A stretch of 30,727 bases of DNA, taken from an uncultured Lachnospiraceae bacterium (GTDB lineage Bacteria; Bacillota; Clostridia; Lachnospirales; Lachnospiraceae). The notes below the pieces were generated by a model, which saw only the letters and a program-made list of their open reading frames with translations, did no database searches and was not told the origin of the DNA. Shown here piece after piece: positions 14,745 to 22,372 of the stretch; position 1 is the stretch's first letter, and each line of letters starts with the position of its first letter. The position numbers and the translations under genes were made by a program. Location: contig CAJUBE010000044.1 of assembly GCA_910584725.1 (NCBI GenBank), forward strand, positions 1-30,727, written 5' to 3'.

Positions 14745-15926
14745 TTATACGACCCGATTCTGTTCAAATTGGCGGACAGCCTGTGTCAGCGAGTCATTCG
14801 TGACATGCACATAACGATCCATCGTTGTTTTGATACTGGCATGTCCAAGAAGCTGCTGGAGTATCTTCGGCTGCATCCCGGCTTCGATTGCACGAGTAGC
14901 GTAGGTATGCCGAAGTGCGTGCATACAAAATCTTCTGATTCCTGCCTCATCGCATAGCTTATACAGGTGCGTATCGTAAGAACTGTTCTTTGCCGGTTCC
15001 CCTGTACGAAAGTTTATAAAAACTAAGTCCTTCATAACAAGGTATTTTGTCTCACCGGTTCGCCGATCCATATATTCCAGTACATTAGTTAGTGTTTCCG
15101 CTTCCTTTCTGGAATTACGTTCCTCATAACAGTCTTTCAGAATCTGGTATGCCTTATCTGTTAGCGGAATAGTACGGTAACTATGGGCAGTCTTTGGCGG
15201 TCCCGCTCTCCATATATGTGTCTGATGCCTGTATTCCAACGTTTTGCTGACAGTCAGGGTATGTTTCTTCCAATTAATAGAATCCCATGTAAGCCCGATC
15301 ATCTCCGACGTCCGCAGACCTGTTTCCAGCAGCAGCACATATTGGCGGTAATTGTGAGAACGTTTTGCCGCTTCAAGGAACTTGTTCTGTTCCTCCACCG
15401 TAAGAAAATGGATATCGCTAACCGCGCGAACAGGTTTTGTATACCTGACACCATCCATCGGATGCTTGGCTATAATATCATTGCTCACAGCGGCACGAAA
15501 CATGGTTCCCATTGCAATGTAGGTCTGCTTGATCGTGGAACCGGCATAATCCGCTTCCATACGGTTCAAAACCACCTTGCAATGCATTGGCTTTACGTCT
15601 GACATCAGCATATTTCCAATCACAGGCTGAATATTCTGCACATATCGTTCCCTGTAATTGCGTCTGGTATTAGGGGCAAGCCCGCAAATCAGATTTTCCA
15701 TCCAATAGTCAAACCACTCATCCACTGTAACATCAGATGCCACTATTACCGTATTATGCTTGTCTTCATACTGTGCATCGGCAAGCCAGTTCCTCGCTTC
15801 CGGCAGTGTAGCAAAATGCTTTTCACGGCGGCTGCCATCTTTGGCACAATAGCGTGCCGAATATTTCCCGTCTTTCCTCTGGCAGATACCCTTTCCACAT
15901 TCTCTGCCTTTTAAATTTTTACCCAT
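14745..15926 (-). CDS. int: Tyrosine recombinase (integrase), Tn916-like
   Basis: This enzyme cuts and joins the element ends at the chromosomal site by a tyrosine-linked intermediate. I use the ATG at 15926 (393 aa), which has GGGAG 8 nt upstream; the longer reading starts within the promoter leader. Residues 1-60 look like the AP2-type arm-binding domain (GKYSARYCAKDGSRREKHFATLPEARNWL), about 65-160 is the core-binding domain, and the rest is catalytic: R205 in ETGLRTSE, K245 in PPKTAHSYRTIPL, H336 and R339 in HALRHTYATRAIE, H362 in GHASIKTT and nucleophile Y372. All catalytic residues are intact, so it should be active. It is transcribed towards ychF, 117 nt away, and an excisionase lies upstream. 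Confidence 0.95.
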   Translation of the reverse strand: MGKNLKGRECGKGICQRKDGKYSARYCAKDGSRREKHFATLPEARNWLADAQYEDKHNTVIVASDVTVDEWFDYWMENLICGLAPNTRRNYRERYVQNIQPVIGNMLMSDVKPMHCKVVLNRMEADYAGSTIKQTYIAMGTMFRAAVSNDIIAKHPMDGVRYTKPVRAVSDIHFLTVEEQNKFLEAAKRSHNYRQYVLLLETGLRTSEMIGLTWDSINWKKHTLTVSKTLEYRHQTHIWRAGPPKTAHSYRTIPLTDKAYQILKDCYEERNSRKEAETLTNVLEYMDRRTGETKYLVMKDLVFINFRTGEPAKNSSYDTHLYKLCDEAGIRRFCMHALRHTYATRAIEAGMQPKILQQLLGHASIKTTMDRYVHVTNDSLTQAVRQFEQNRVV

Positions 15927-15984
15927 ATTATGAACTCCCTTCACAAAATAACGGATGTTGTTTTTCGTCAACCATCCCAATTTT

Positions 15985-16036
15985 TGAAAAAGAGTCCAAC
16001 ACGATTCTATATTATATCATGCCAGACTCTTTTTCA
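15985..16036. terminator. 12-bp inverted repeat between xis and int
   Basis: TGAAAAAGAGTC (15985-15996) and GACTCTTTTTCA (16025-16036) form a perfect 12-bp stem with 28 nt between. A-run and T-run lie in the arms, so on either strand it resembles a factor-independent terminator. The large loop contains the -10 box of the predicted int promoter, and the outer arm overlaps its spacer. Confidence 0.5.
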
Positions 16037-16040
16037 TCAA
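16011..16040 (-). promoter_or_regulatory. Predicted integrase promoter
   Basis: On the minus strand TTGATG (16035-16040) and TATAAT (16011-16016) are 18 nt apart, and the -10 is preceded by TGA, giving a consensus extended -10 (TGnTATAAT). Transcription would start about 75-80 nt before the integrase ATG. It sits between the arms of the inverted repeat at 15985-16036. Confidence 0.65.
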
Positions 16041-16080
16041 CAATATTTTGAAAACTATTCGGCTAATGTCGGGTTAAAGA

Positions 16081-16332
16081 CTAAATTACAACTTTTCCGC
16101 TAATATAGTTTTCAAATTCTCTCCGCTTTACCAGTTTCCGGGTTCCTATGTAAAGTACGAAGGGACATCCGGGCTGCTTGAGCATCGCATCAATTTTGTT
16201 GATTCCGATGTTGCTATACTCTGCAGCCTCACGGATTGTTAAGGTCATTTTCTGATAAATTGGAACCTGTTCAGATTTTACATTTTCCATGTCATCATTG
16301 CGCGTAGTGATTCTGCTTGCGTTTGCTATCAT
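16081..16332 (-). CDS. xis: Excisionase (Tn916 Xis-like, MerR-type winged helix)
   Basis: A DNA-bending factor that directs the integrase to excise the element. The 83-aa protein contains the family pattern MTLTIREAAEYSNIG...IDAML....CPFVLYIGTRKLVKRREFENYI, a winged helix-turn-helix of the HTH_17 type at about residues 29-80. GAGAGGAG lies 8-9 nt upstream of the ATG at 16332, supporting this start over Met15. It is directly upstream of int in the same direction, the standard arrangement for Tn916-type elements. A gap of about 85 nt holding an inverted repeat and the int promoter separates them, so the two may be expressed at different levels. Confidence 0.88.
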   Translation of the reverse strand: MIANASRITTRNDDMENVKSEQVPIYQKMTLTIREAAEYSNIGINKIDAMLKQPGCPFVLYIGTRKLVKRREFENYISGKVVI

Positions 16333-16453
16333 TATAATTGCTCCTCTCTCATGTTTTATAGCGCATGTAATTTAGTTGCTTGCAGCTAATCCAGTATGAA
16401 ATCCAATGTTGTATTATGGTATCTCATATTCAAATAGAGAATATATAACCATT

Positions 16454-16501
16454 GATGAAGAATATGCCGGACTATATCTATAGCCCCACATATTCTTCAT
16501 C
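16454..16501. repeat. Perfect 13-bp inverted repeat before xis
   Basis: GATGAAGAATATG (16454-16466) and CATATTCTTCATC (16489-16501) are perfect complements with 22 nt between. It lies 13 nt after the ATPase stop and about 120 nt upstream of xis. There is no T-run, so it is not a classic terminator. It could be an operator for xis/int control, a binding site for the integrase or excisionase, or an mRNA end protector. Confidence 0.55.
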
Positions 16502-16514
16502 TTGGTCAATTCAG

Positions 16515-18137
16515 TTAATTTAAGTAACGAAGTAAAATAACGTAAAACCTCATACCATTTAAACGATTAATCTGTTTTGTGCGGCTCTTCTTGCCTGCCT
16601 CTAATGCTCCTTGAGCCTCCAAAGAATCGGCTATTTCCTCAATTGTAGACTCTGGAAAATATACAGAAAGCCTATCTCCTCGTAAATAGAGCCTGTTTCT
16701 GTGTAACAAACCGTCATGTAGCTCCTTATCAAACGTCTCCGCAGCGCTGGCGATGGACATCTGGCCAGTGTTATATAGCATACGAATCTGCTGTAAATAA
16801 TCTTCATTTTCAAGGTTTTCAGATCTTTTTCCAATGACTCGCTCATTTTGTTGTTTGATCAGCATCACAATCAGTTCATCAAATGACTGATAAAGTTTGC
16901 GTGCATCTGACTCTAACAGTAATTTCTTTTCAAACAGATACTGCACAAAAAGGAAATAAGATGAGCCCAGAAAAAAATACATCTCCCGCAATCTGTCGTG
17001 GACATATGGTGCATTATTTTCATATGTTTCCTGTAGTTGCTCCAAAATATTGCAAATTTCATCGTAATTATATATAAACCATGTTATATAATTACGGTAA
17101 AATGTTGATACAATGAGCGGATGTTCCTGAAAATACCTGAGTTCTTTTGTATCCGGTTTTGTCATTTCAACAGGTAGGAGTCTCGCCGCATCCGATCCTC
17201 TTCCGATCAGATATTCTCCCGTAAAAATGACTCCACATTTAGGATACTCCTGTGATACCTCTTTTCCCTTCATTTTCGCCGGAACGGTTCCATCCGCGAC
17301 GTACCGGGTAATTTCTATCAGTATCTCCTCCTGCTGACTCTTTCTCTTATTAGAATCTGCGGGGAAAAGATCATCCATGACTACAACATCGTTAGGATTA
17401 TCCAGCAACATATTGACAGCCGCCGGAATACTGGCATTTAAGCGTGAAGGGCTCTTAATACCCCTGCTACGATCATACGTCTGTACAAGGAAACTGGAAT
17501 ATGTAGTTTTCTGTGTGCCGCTTTGACCGTATAGGAAAACACAACCTTTTGGCACCTTGCCAATTCTTTCATATGCCGGTCGCATAAAAAAGCCTAATTT
17601 ATAGGCTGAAATAATACGAGCAGGATTGGGACTGAGAGTCAGCAGCCGAAAAAATTCGGCTGCCGCTTCTTCCTCAGATAATTTCCCATCCACATCCAAT
17701 TTTTGACGCATCGGATTAGATTCAAACATAATTTCCGAATCAAAGCTCTGATTATGGATAACATCTATTCCTGTACAAAAAACAGGTTTTCTTTCAATTG
17801 TACACATGCCAGTATGGTTAAAACGATAAACCTGTCTACAAGGTGCTGAACTCAATGCTTGGCGAACAGCATAGCTTAAATATCGTTCAACCTTCTTTCT
17901 TGGCACATTTGGCTCATAGCAACACTGTATATCCAATTCTTCCCAGTTCATATCATCAATACGTTTTACTGGAATCGAAAGGACCTTGGCATTTCCATTT
18001 CTAAAATGTAAGCAAAGTCTAACCTCCAAAACCGGTTCATGACTTGCATCCATATAAATATAGTCAACAGAAATTACATGGATAACAAAATTCCAAAGAG
18101 ATGAAGGCTTTTTGACATCCTGTGTCATCTTGTTCAT
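16515..18137 (-). CDS. P-loop ATPase of mobile element, putative replication factor
   Basis: I do not recognise a named family over the full 540 aa. Residues about 198-330 are a P-loop ATPase core: hydrophobic strand then Walker A GQSGTQKT (204-211), Walker B VVVMDD (251-256), and a sensor/arginine-finger region GVIFTGEYLIGRGSDAARLL (302-321). This order resembles DUF927-type and superfamily 3/D5-like helicase ATPases of plasmids and phages. The N-terminal 150 residues and the helical C-terminus are unassigned; the C-terminus may hold a winged helix. The start overlaps the upstream 86-aa gene by 4 nt (ATGA), so the two are translationally coupled. Replication or partition is an inference from fold and neighbours; a defence role cannot be excluded. 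Confidence 0.6.
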   Translation of the reverse strand: MNKMTQDVKKPSSLWNFVIHVISVDYIYMDASHEPVLEVRLCLHFRNGNAKVLSIPVKRIDDMNWEELDIQCCYEPNVPRKKVERYLSYAVRQALSSAPCRQVYRFNHTGMCTIERKPVFCTGIDVIHNQSFDSEIMFESNPMRQKLDVDGKLSEEEAAAEFFRLLTLSPNPARIISAYKLGFFMRPAYERIGKVPKGCVFLYGQSGTQKTTYSSFLVQTYDRSRGIKSPSRLNASIPAAVNMLLDNPNDVVVMDDLFPADSNKRKSQQEEILIEITRYVADGTVPAKMKGKEVSQEYPKCGVIFTGEYLIGRGSDAARLLPVEMTKPDTKELRYFQEHPLIVSTFYRNYITWFIYNYDEICNILEQLQETYENNAPYVHDRLREMYFFLGSSYFLFVQYLFEKKLLLESDARKLYQSFDELIVMLIKQQNERVIGKRSENLENEDYLQQIRMLYNTGQMSIASAAETFDKELHDGLLHRNRLYLRGDRLSVYFPESTIEEIADSLEAQGALEAGKKSRTKQINRLNGMRFYVILLRYLN

Positions 18138-18394
18138 GCAAATGCCTTTCTCAATTTCTTATACTCTTTGCGCACTTCTGTAACTGATTTAAAAAAAGTT
18201 CTCGCCATAATCAAGCAATCCGTCACTACGCAAACAATCTTCTTAACTTTTCCAAAAACATTCTTAGCTTTTGTTTTGAAATCAGACCATTTACTGTTTT
18301 TGGGCTCAGTTTTGTCAGCGCAAGTCCTCTCATCTCTGTATTCACTCCTGCCACACAGAATCTTGATTTCATCAAAACCAATGTAGTTTCTCAT
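18134..18394 (-). CDS. Small basic protein coupled to ATPase
   Basis: An unrecognised 86-aa protein. It is Lys-rich, with a Cys-containing segment (KIVCVVTDCLIMARTF, about 52-67) that could be a short amphipathic or membrane-associated helix, and a very basic C-terminus (EVRKEYKKLRKAF). AGGAG lies 6 nt before the ATG, one of the better ribosome sites in the element. Its stop overlaps the ATPase start by 4 nt, so it likely works with, or sets the level of, that ATPase. On the minus strand a TATAAT at about 18445-18450 lies upstream but lacks a good -35. Confidence 0.6.
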   Translation of the reverse strand: MRNYIGFDEIKILCGRSEYRDERTCADKTEPKNSKWSDFKTKAKNVFGKVKKIVCVVTDCLIMARTFFKSVTEVRKEYKKLRKAFA

Positions 18395-19045
18395 GTTTTT
18401 CTCCTTTTTTCATCTAGATTATTGTTCCGATACCTAATTATACTTATAATTTAAAATAACCGTTGGCATAGTAAGTCGTCTTATTTGCCACAAATTTTAT
18501 TGTTGAGATGTTTCTAATCAATAATCTATCTTTCCGACAAACACAGACTCCAATTTACTCTGCTGCTTACAATACCAAAACACATCCTCTAACCCATTTC
18601 CACCCCTTTCAGCCGTTCATTCTCCGCGTCGTTCATTGTAGTCTCACAAAGCCATAACAGCGACGTCCTTTTGTATCTTGAACCAACCGTCGATTCCGTT
18701 TCGGTAAACTCTAGCAAATAGAAATGCACCTTACACAATATTCCGAACTGCACTATACCGATTTGCCAAACTCAAATGCAAAATTTTTTTACCTCCCTTT
18801 GCATCTTATTTTTCATTCAATGGTCAATTTATCAGATGGCACTTTTCTAATGTAGTCTTCATGTGTACAATTGCATCACTTTGCCGCCCATTGTACAGAA
18901 TCCTTCCGGAATCTGACAACATTATATTTTATTTGCTCGTGTCTGTCCAAACGACAGGATACGCAATTTTTCCCCCACAGAATGACTGAGTATTCTTTCT
19001 ATCTTATAAAATCACACAATCTATACCCACCAAAAAGCAAAAAAA
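18395..19045. other. Gap of about 650 nt without a recognisable gene
   Basis: No reading frame here has both a ribosome site and protein-like composition. A short plus-strand frame at 18871-19095 is Cys/His/Phe-rich and runs into the terminator. Base composition is mixed, with a less AT-rich stretch around 18590-18700. It could hold a non-coding RNA, a decayed gene or an origin; nothing visible decides this. Confidence 0.5.
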
Positions 19046-19082
19046 GCAAGAGACACATATTTGTGCCTCTCTGCCATTTTTT
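19046..19082. terminator. Bidirectional terminator after ParB-like gene
   Basis: AGAGACACA (19049-19057) pairs with TGTGCCTCT (19062-19070) with one mismatch, extended by GCA/TGC around a bulge. The minus-strand product is followed by a T-rich run (complement of 19032-19045); the plus-strand product is followed by TTTTTT (19077-19082). It ends transcription of the gene at 19137-21023. Confidence 0.75.
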
Positions 19083-19136
19083 ATCATCTTTATAAAACAC
19101 AAAATACAATATGGTGACACAGAGTAAGCACTAGAG

Positions 19137-21023
19137 TTACAGAAGATGCCCATACTCAATCATCATATTCTTATAAAAAGCATCCATACTTAGCATTTCA
19201 TCTAATGTAGTACAGCTTAGTATTTGAGCCAAAATATTACACGTTAGTTTTTCGAGTTCACGAGAGTTTTTTTGAAAAACAAGTCTTCCTACATTTGCAT
19301 AACTTCGATTCACTACTTTATTAATCCAATATATTTGCAATGCATCACACGTTGGTTCATCATTTGCAAGCGCATTTTGCACAGATCTTTTATTTTTTCT
19401 TTCTTTACTGTTTCCTTCATATCCATAATACCTATAATCAAAAGCTTCCTTTTTTCTACCCAAAATGATTTCCTGCAAGCAAGAAACAACTAACAATTCT
19501 GTAAAATCTATTTCTGAATTATTACCATAAAGTTTACAAAACTCCGAAAATCTCCGAACTTTTTCTTTACAACTAACTATTTTTCTTCGTTCTTCTTTAT
19601 TTGTTTGCGGCTTCAAATAAACAAGTTCTGCTATTTTTCTTACATTATCAGCCTGAAAATATGTATCTAAATCCTCCATAAAAATCGTTTTTGTTTCAAT
19701 TTCCTTCATTTTAATAATATATTTTTCTGGCACATCATATTCTATATCATTCTGATAATCATACAACATCAATAGGTCATTTACCTGTCCCAAATATTCA
19801 TGTTGTACTAACCTTAAATAAAAAAGGCCAAATAGAGGTAGCGACATAATTGTATTATTTTCAATAGTTTTTTCACGAATAAATTCTTCATTCATTTTAG
19901 ATTTTAATATTTTTATTTTATCAGCGCAACTATTATCCTGATCTGGCATATATTCCATACGATTGCGTATCTTCCATATGCTGCTCCCCCACTCATCTAC
20001 AATTCCTCTTACTGTCTCTTCTATTTTACGTCGTATATCTATCGCAACTTCCCTTACTATTTTTCTCTTTAACATCCCCATAGTTTTCCCATTATTTGTA
20101 TTATAACCCCAAAAAGAATTATCTATATTTTCCATGGAAGGTTTCCTTAACAACTCCAAGATATTGAATTTTTTAAATTCCTTGTGTTTTATTTTATATA
20201 AATAATAATATAACTTTGCCCGATCTCGCTTATTTTGAATAATATTATAGTCAAATAAATCCATATCAATATTTAAATATTTCCTAAGTTGTCTGTTATA
20301 ATCTTTAATCTGTCTGACAACAACTGTAGTATTTTCCTTTTCCTCTTCTTTCCAAAACCGTATTTCAACTTTTTCCATTCTTATATCTTTTGAACATTTA
20401 TTTTTGCTTTCTATTTCAAACATGTTTTCTTGCTTCTCTCCTAATATTAATTTTTGAACAATTTCGTTCGCTATAATATTATATTCACATTCTGCTTCGC
20501 TTAAAGTATAGGAATTTCCCAAATCATAAATGCTTTCAAAGTACCCCTGCCGCTCCTCATCCGTTAGCAAAAAACATTCAATGTACTCATCCAAAAAAAT
20601 CCCATAATCATCTTTCAAAACAACTCTCGCATTTTCCAATTCTTTGTATGCATCCGACTTTTTATAATTTTTATCGTATATATCTATTCCATGTTTTTTT
20701 AATAAACCTACCGGATGAATATCAGAAACATAATTAAATGCCTCTTCATCATCCAAATTCTCAAAAATAAAGGCTGGAATCGTACCCCAATTAAGTTTTT
20801 TTGCCGTAGCAACGCGATAATGTCCATCTAGTATCTCATATTTATTATTTTCAAGTGAGCGAACAATAATCGGTTGAACTATGCCTCTTTCCAAAACATC
20901 CCCAACCATATCTTCAAATTGTCTTCCTTTTTCAAAAGCATCAAATGGATAGTCACAAAATGAAACAAGTTTATTTATATCTATATTTGATGTTTCCTCC
21001 TGTAAAAAAATTTTTTCTTCCAT
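19137..21023 (-). CDS. ParB/Srx-domain protein with large unknown C-terminus
   Basis: Residues about 12-100 resemble the ParB/sulfiredoxin-like N-terminal domain: DINKLVSF, GIVQPIIVR (47-55), then YEILDGHYRVATAKKLNWGTIPAFI with the GHxR box at 67-70. In ParB proteins this pocket binds and hydrolyses CTP; in other relatives it is a nuclease or kinase. The remaining ~500 of 628 residues are rich in Lys, Glu, Ile, Asn and Tyr with many helices and no motif I know; no helix-turn-helix typical of partition ParB is evident and no ParA gene is nearby. The gene is much more AT-rich than both host and neighbours, suggesting separate acquisition. It stands alone between a 136-nt promoter gap and a terminator, like a cargo gene. 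AGGAG is 6 nt before the ATG. Confidence 0.65.
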   Translation of the reverse strand: MEEKIFLQEETSNIDINKLVSFCDYPFDAFEKGRQFEDMVGDVLERGIVQPIIVRSLENNKYEILDGHYRVATAKKLNWGTIPAFIFENLDDEEAFNYVSDIHPVGLLKKHGIDIYDKNYKKSDAYKELENARVVLKDDYGIFLDEYIECFLLTDEERQGYFESIYDLGNSYTLSEAECEYNIIANEIVQKLILGEKQENMFEIESKNKCSKDIRMEKVEIRFWKEEEKENTTVVVRQIKDYNRQLRKYLNIDMDLFDYNIIQNKRDRAKLYYYLYKIKHKEFKKFNILELLRKPSMENIDNSFWGYNTNNGKTMGMLKRKIVREVAIDIRRKIEETVRGIVDEWGSSIWKIRNRMEYMPDQDNSCADKIKILKSKMNEEFIREKTIENNTIMSLPLFGLFYLRLVQHEYLGQVNDLLMLYDYQNDIEYDVPEKYIIKMKEIETKTIFMEDLDTYFQADNVRKIAELVYLKPQTNKEERRKIVSCKEKVRRFSEFCKLYGNNSEIDFTELLVVSCLQEIILGRKKEAFDYRYYGYEGNSKERKNKRSVQNALANDEPTCDALQIYWINKVVNRSYANVGRLVFQKNSRELEKLTCNILAQILSCTTLDEMLSMDAFYKNMMIEYGHLL

Positions 21024-21076
21024 AGCAATCTCCTGTGACTTAAATTACATCAACATAAGTATTTGTCCTGACATAC

Positions 21077-21104
21077 ACAATACACTTAGATAAGCATAAT
21101 GCAA
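21077..21104 (-). promoter_or_regulatory. Possible promoter of ParB-like gene
   Basis: On the minus strand TTGCAT (21099-21104) and TATTGT (21077-21082) are 16 nt apart, with transcription starting about 45-50 nt before the ATG at 21023. The -10 is a weak match. Confidence 0.4.
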
Positions 21105-21159
21105 ATCATAAGAAACCTCAACATTGGATTTTCCTATAAATTATATTTTTGATTTCACA

Positions 21160-22149
21160 TTATTTGAATAGATATTCATAAATATTTCCCAACTGCTTCA
21201 CATCCTGCCGCTTACTAATTGTAACCGGAGACACATTTATCTCGCCAAACGCCTTCATAATCTTTTCTATATTCCTGCACTCCATTGCTTTCTGGGCCGA
21301 ATAGAGCGACCTCTTCTCCGGGATAAGCACCACTAATCTCAGCATCCGTCTTCGTAATCGCCCATCTCCAATCTCCCCGCAAATAATCTCCGCTGCCTTA
21401 TCTTTTTTATAAAAATTCCCAAACGGCACTATTTTAGCAAAGATTTCTAAGAAAATATCGTTACGGTTCTTCATTAAATCGGCGATTTGCTCCTTAATAT
21501 CTGTCCTATCTGTATAAGCCCGTATCGCCTTAGGCTTTGTTAACCTCACTTCCACCCGCAGTATACCTGCTGTCTCTTTTACTATTTTCCTATATTGTTT
21601 ATCCGAAGATTTCTTTTGCTCAAACTGTCCTCTGCACATATCTTCCAGATCATAAAGGAAAAATGTAATCCCATTGCTGATCCCCTCCCAACACAAACTA
21701 TCCATATCCTCAAAGCAATCATAATCTACTGGCTTAAAACCTTTCACCTTACCGACCCTCCGTAAAACCTTCAAATATGCTGAGGCACTCTCCCGGCTGC
21801 CAACATCTATATCCGTAACAAAAATAGCTCCTGATAAGCTGAAATCATCTATATTATACTTATGATTAAAATATTCCTCTAACCTTTTATCGAGCCTACG
21901 GCGGAATTTATCCGACTCAGTTTTATCATAGTCCATCACCCGTCCTGCGTTAATGATTACCCTTACTTTCTTCTTATATTGACTGCCTCGGTAGGTAACG
22001 GTTATTCCCTTGCCTGCCATCGATTGGTCTATATACTCACCATCATCTTCCTCCCAATAATCCGATTTTTTATGCGCATAACTCAAAATTTTATGGAATT
22101 TTTCATTGTCCAGTACCATAGAAAGTTCAAATACCTGATTAATGTACAT
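21160..22149 (-). CDS. Putative replication-initiation (Rep) protein
   Basis: The 329-aa protein has a block order I associate with the Rep_trans/phage II-X replication-initiation group: SLSGAIFVTDIDVGSRESASAYLKVLRR (about 104-131, with Tyr125 a candidate nucleophile), a short strand GITFFLYDLED (160-170) and GILRVEVRLTKPKAIR (195-210). In that group the initiator nicks its own origin to start rolling-circle replication. The C-terminal part contains RRRMLRLVVLIPEKRSLYSAQKAM and NVSPVTISKRQDVKQLGNIYEYL, helical and possibly a wHTH. GGAGGG precedes the ATG. The family call is from memory of the pattern, not a search. Alternatives are a relaxase-like or purely regulatory protein. It lies between the primase-helicase and ParB-like genes. 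Confidence 0.45.
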   Translation of the reverse strand: MYINQVFELSMVLDNEKFHKILSYAHKKSDYWEEDDGEYIDQSMAGKGITVTYRGSQYKKKVRVIINAGRVMDYDKTESDKFRRRLDKRLEEYFNHKYNIDDFSLSGAIFVTDIDVGSRESASAYLKVLRRVGKVKGFKPVDYDCFEDMDSLCWEGISNGITFFLYDLEDMCRGQFEQKKSSDKQYRKIVKETAGILRVEVRLTKPKAIRAYTDRTDIKEQIADLMKNRNDIFLEIFAKIVPFGNFYKKDKAAEIICGEIGDGRLRRRMLRLVVLIPEKRSLYSAQKAMECRNIEKIMKAFGEINVSPVTISKRQDVKQLGNIYEYLFK

Positions 22150-22372
22150 ACGTCATCCCTCCAACATGCAAATATTTTTTACATATTAGTCGGTGTGGTT
22201 TCATATTCTATACGATCCAAAGCCGCGAAACAGATATACCGACATTCCCGTTATCTATCTGACGGTATTTCTCACATTATTCAATAAAATTCGATCCGCA
22301 TATTGACAATATTCTAACTGGCTTGGACAACGATCGGCACAACCATACAGTTACGCCGTTATAAACTATAAG
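22150..22372. other. Non-coding gap upstream of Rep-like gene; possible origin
   Basis: A 223-nt gap with no ORF. It contains ATACCG...CGGTAT as a 6-bp inverted repeat (about 22236-22268), several GTTAC/GTAAC words near 22350-22372, and an AT-rich stretch near 22280-22320. If the downstream gene is a Rep protein, its nick site would be expected here or inside the gene. Nothing proves it. Confidence 0.3.

Noticed and set aside
18871..19095. Plus-strand 74-codon reading frame in the large gap
   Set aside because: No ribosome site, composition rich in Cys, His, Phe and Ser unlike real proteins here, and it overlaps the terminator at 19046-19082.
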